64,000 bases of DNA from Ahaetulla prasina (lineage: Eukaryota; Chordata; Lepidosauria; Squamata; Colubridae): contig NC_080541.1 of assembly GCF_028640845.1 (NCBI RefSeq), forward strand, positions 9,266,435 through 9,330,434, in the 5' to 3' direction. The first letter of the stretch is position 1; each line of letters begins with the position of its first letter. Positions 63,991 through 64,000 of this stretch are shown here, piece by piece. The translations under genes were made by a program, and so were the position numbers. The notes beneath the pieces were generated by a model. It had not been told where the DNA came from. It made no database searches and was given only the letters and a program-made list of their open reading frames with translations.

Positions 63991-64000
63991 AAGCCCTTCA

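Overview
This window looks like squamate reptile nuclear DNA, most likely an advanced (colubroid) snake. The reasons are the many LINE 3' ends running into (ATTCT)n/(AATAG)n microsatellites, Sauria-type SINEs, a BovB-like RTE 3' end, L2-tailed tRNA SINEs, and many small hAT-type elements with 8-bp target duplications. Everything is read by eye. Family names are inferences from coding motifs, termini and target-site duplications (TSDs), not from database matches.

The host genes are a minus-strand array of Mas-related G-protein-coupled receptor-like genes (MRGPR-like, rhodopsin family). Three have open seven-transmembrane reading frames (6901-7806, 33686-34609, 47121-48074). One is a pseudogene split by a solo LTR (20749-22237). 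Three further stretches keep only the 5' part of the coding exon (48181-48400, 59400-60045 and, on the plus strand, 61758-61960). A pyrimidine-AG splice acceptor lies just upstream of the coding exon in the four main copies. Each main copy is also followed, 3-10 kb upstream in the direction of transcription, by a related non-coding block holding a minus-strand splice donor (11148, 27310, 41437, 58401). I therefore propose a two-exon gene: a non-coding first exon plus one coding exon, duplicated together four or more times.

Layout. 1-2424: tandem duplication of a 1461-bp unit with a SINE and a 112/113-bp minisatellite. 2425-6600: LINE, MITE and microsatellite debris. 6594-7854: receptor gene 1, whose last codons come from a retroposon insertion. 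7855-14104: LINEs, SINEs, solo LTRs and the exon-1 block of gene 1. 14105-18646: a gypsy-type LTR retrotransposon with two identical LTRs and a broken interior. 18647-22240: repeats and the receptor pseudogene. 22300-32950: its upstream unit, filled with CR1, RTE, L2, L1 and jockey-like fragments. 32955-34710: a compound LINE-tail/(ATTCT)n array and receptor gene 2. 34711-46880: repeats and the exon-1 block of gene 2. 47121-48400: receptor gene 3 and a gene fragment. 48400-64000: a 2.5-kb CR1/L3-like LINE, an L1, the exon-1 block of gene 3, an inverted duplication of receptor 5' ends, and triply nested transposons.

Most of the sequence is mobile DNA, and several insertions can be ordered: LTR in hAT element in CR1, LINE tail in L1, LTR in receptor gene, LTR in SINE, LTR in CR1, gypsy in an older LTR copy. 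No bacterial, CRISPR, tRNA-gene or rRNA features were found.
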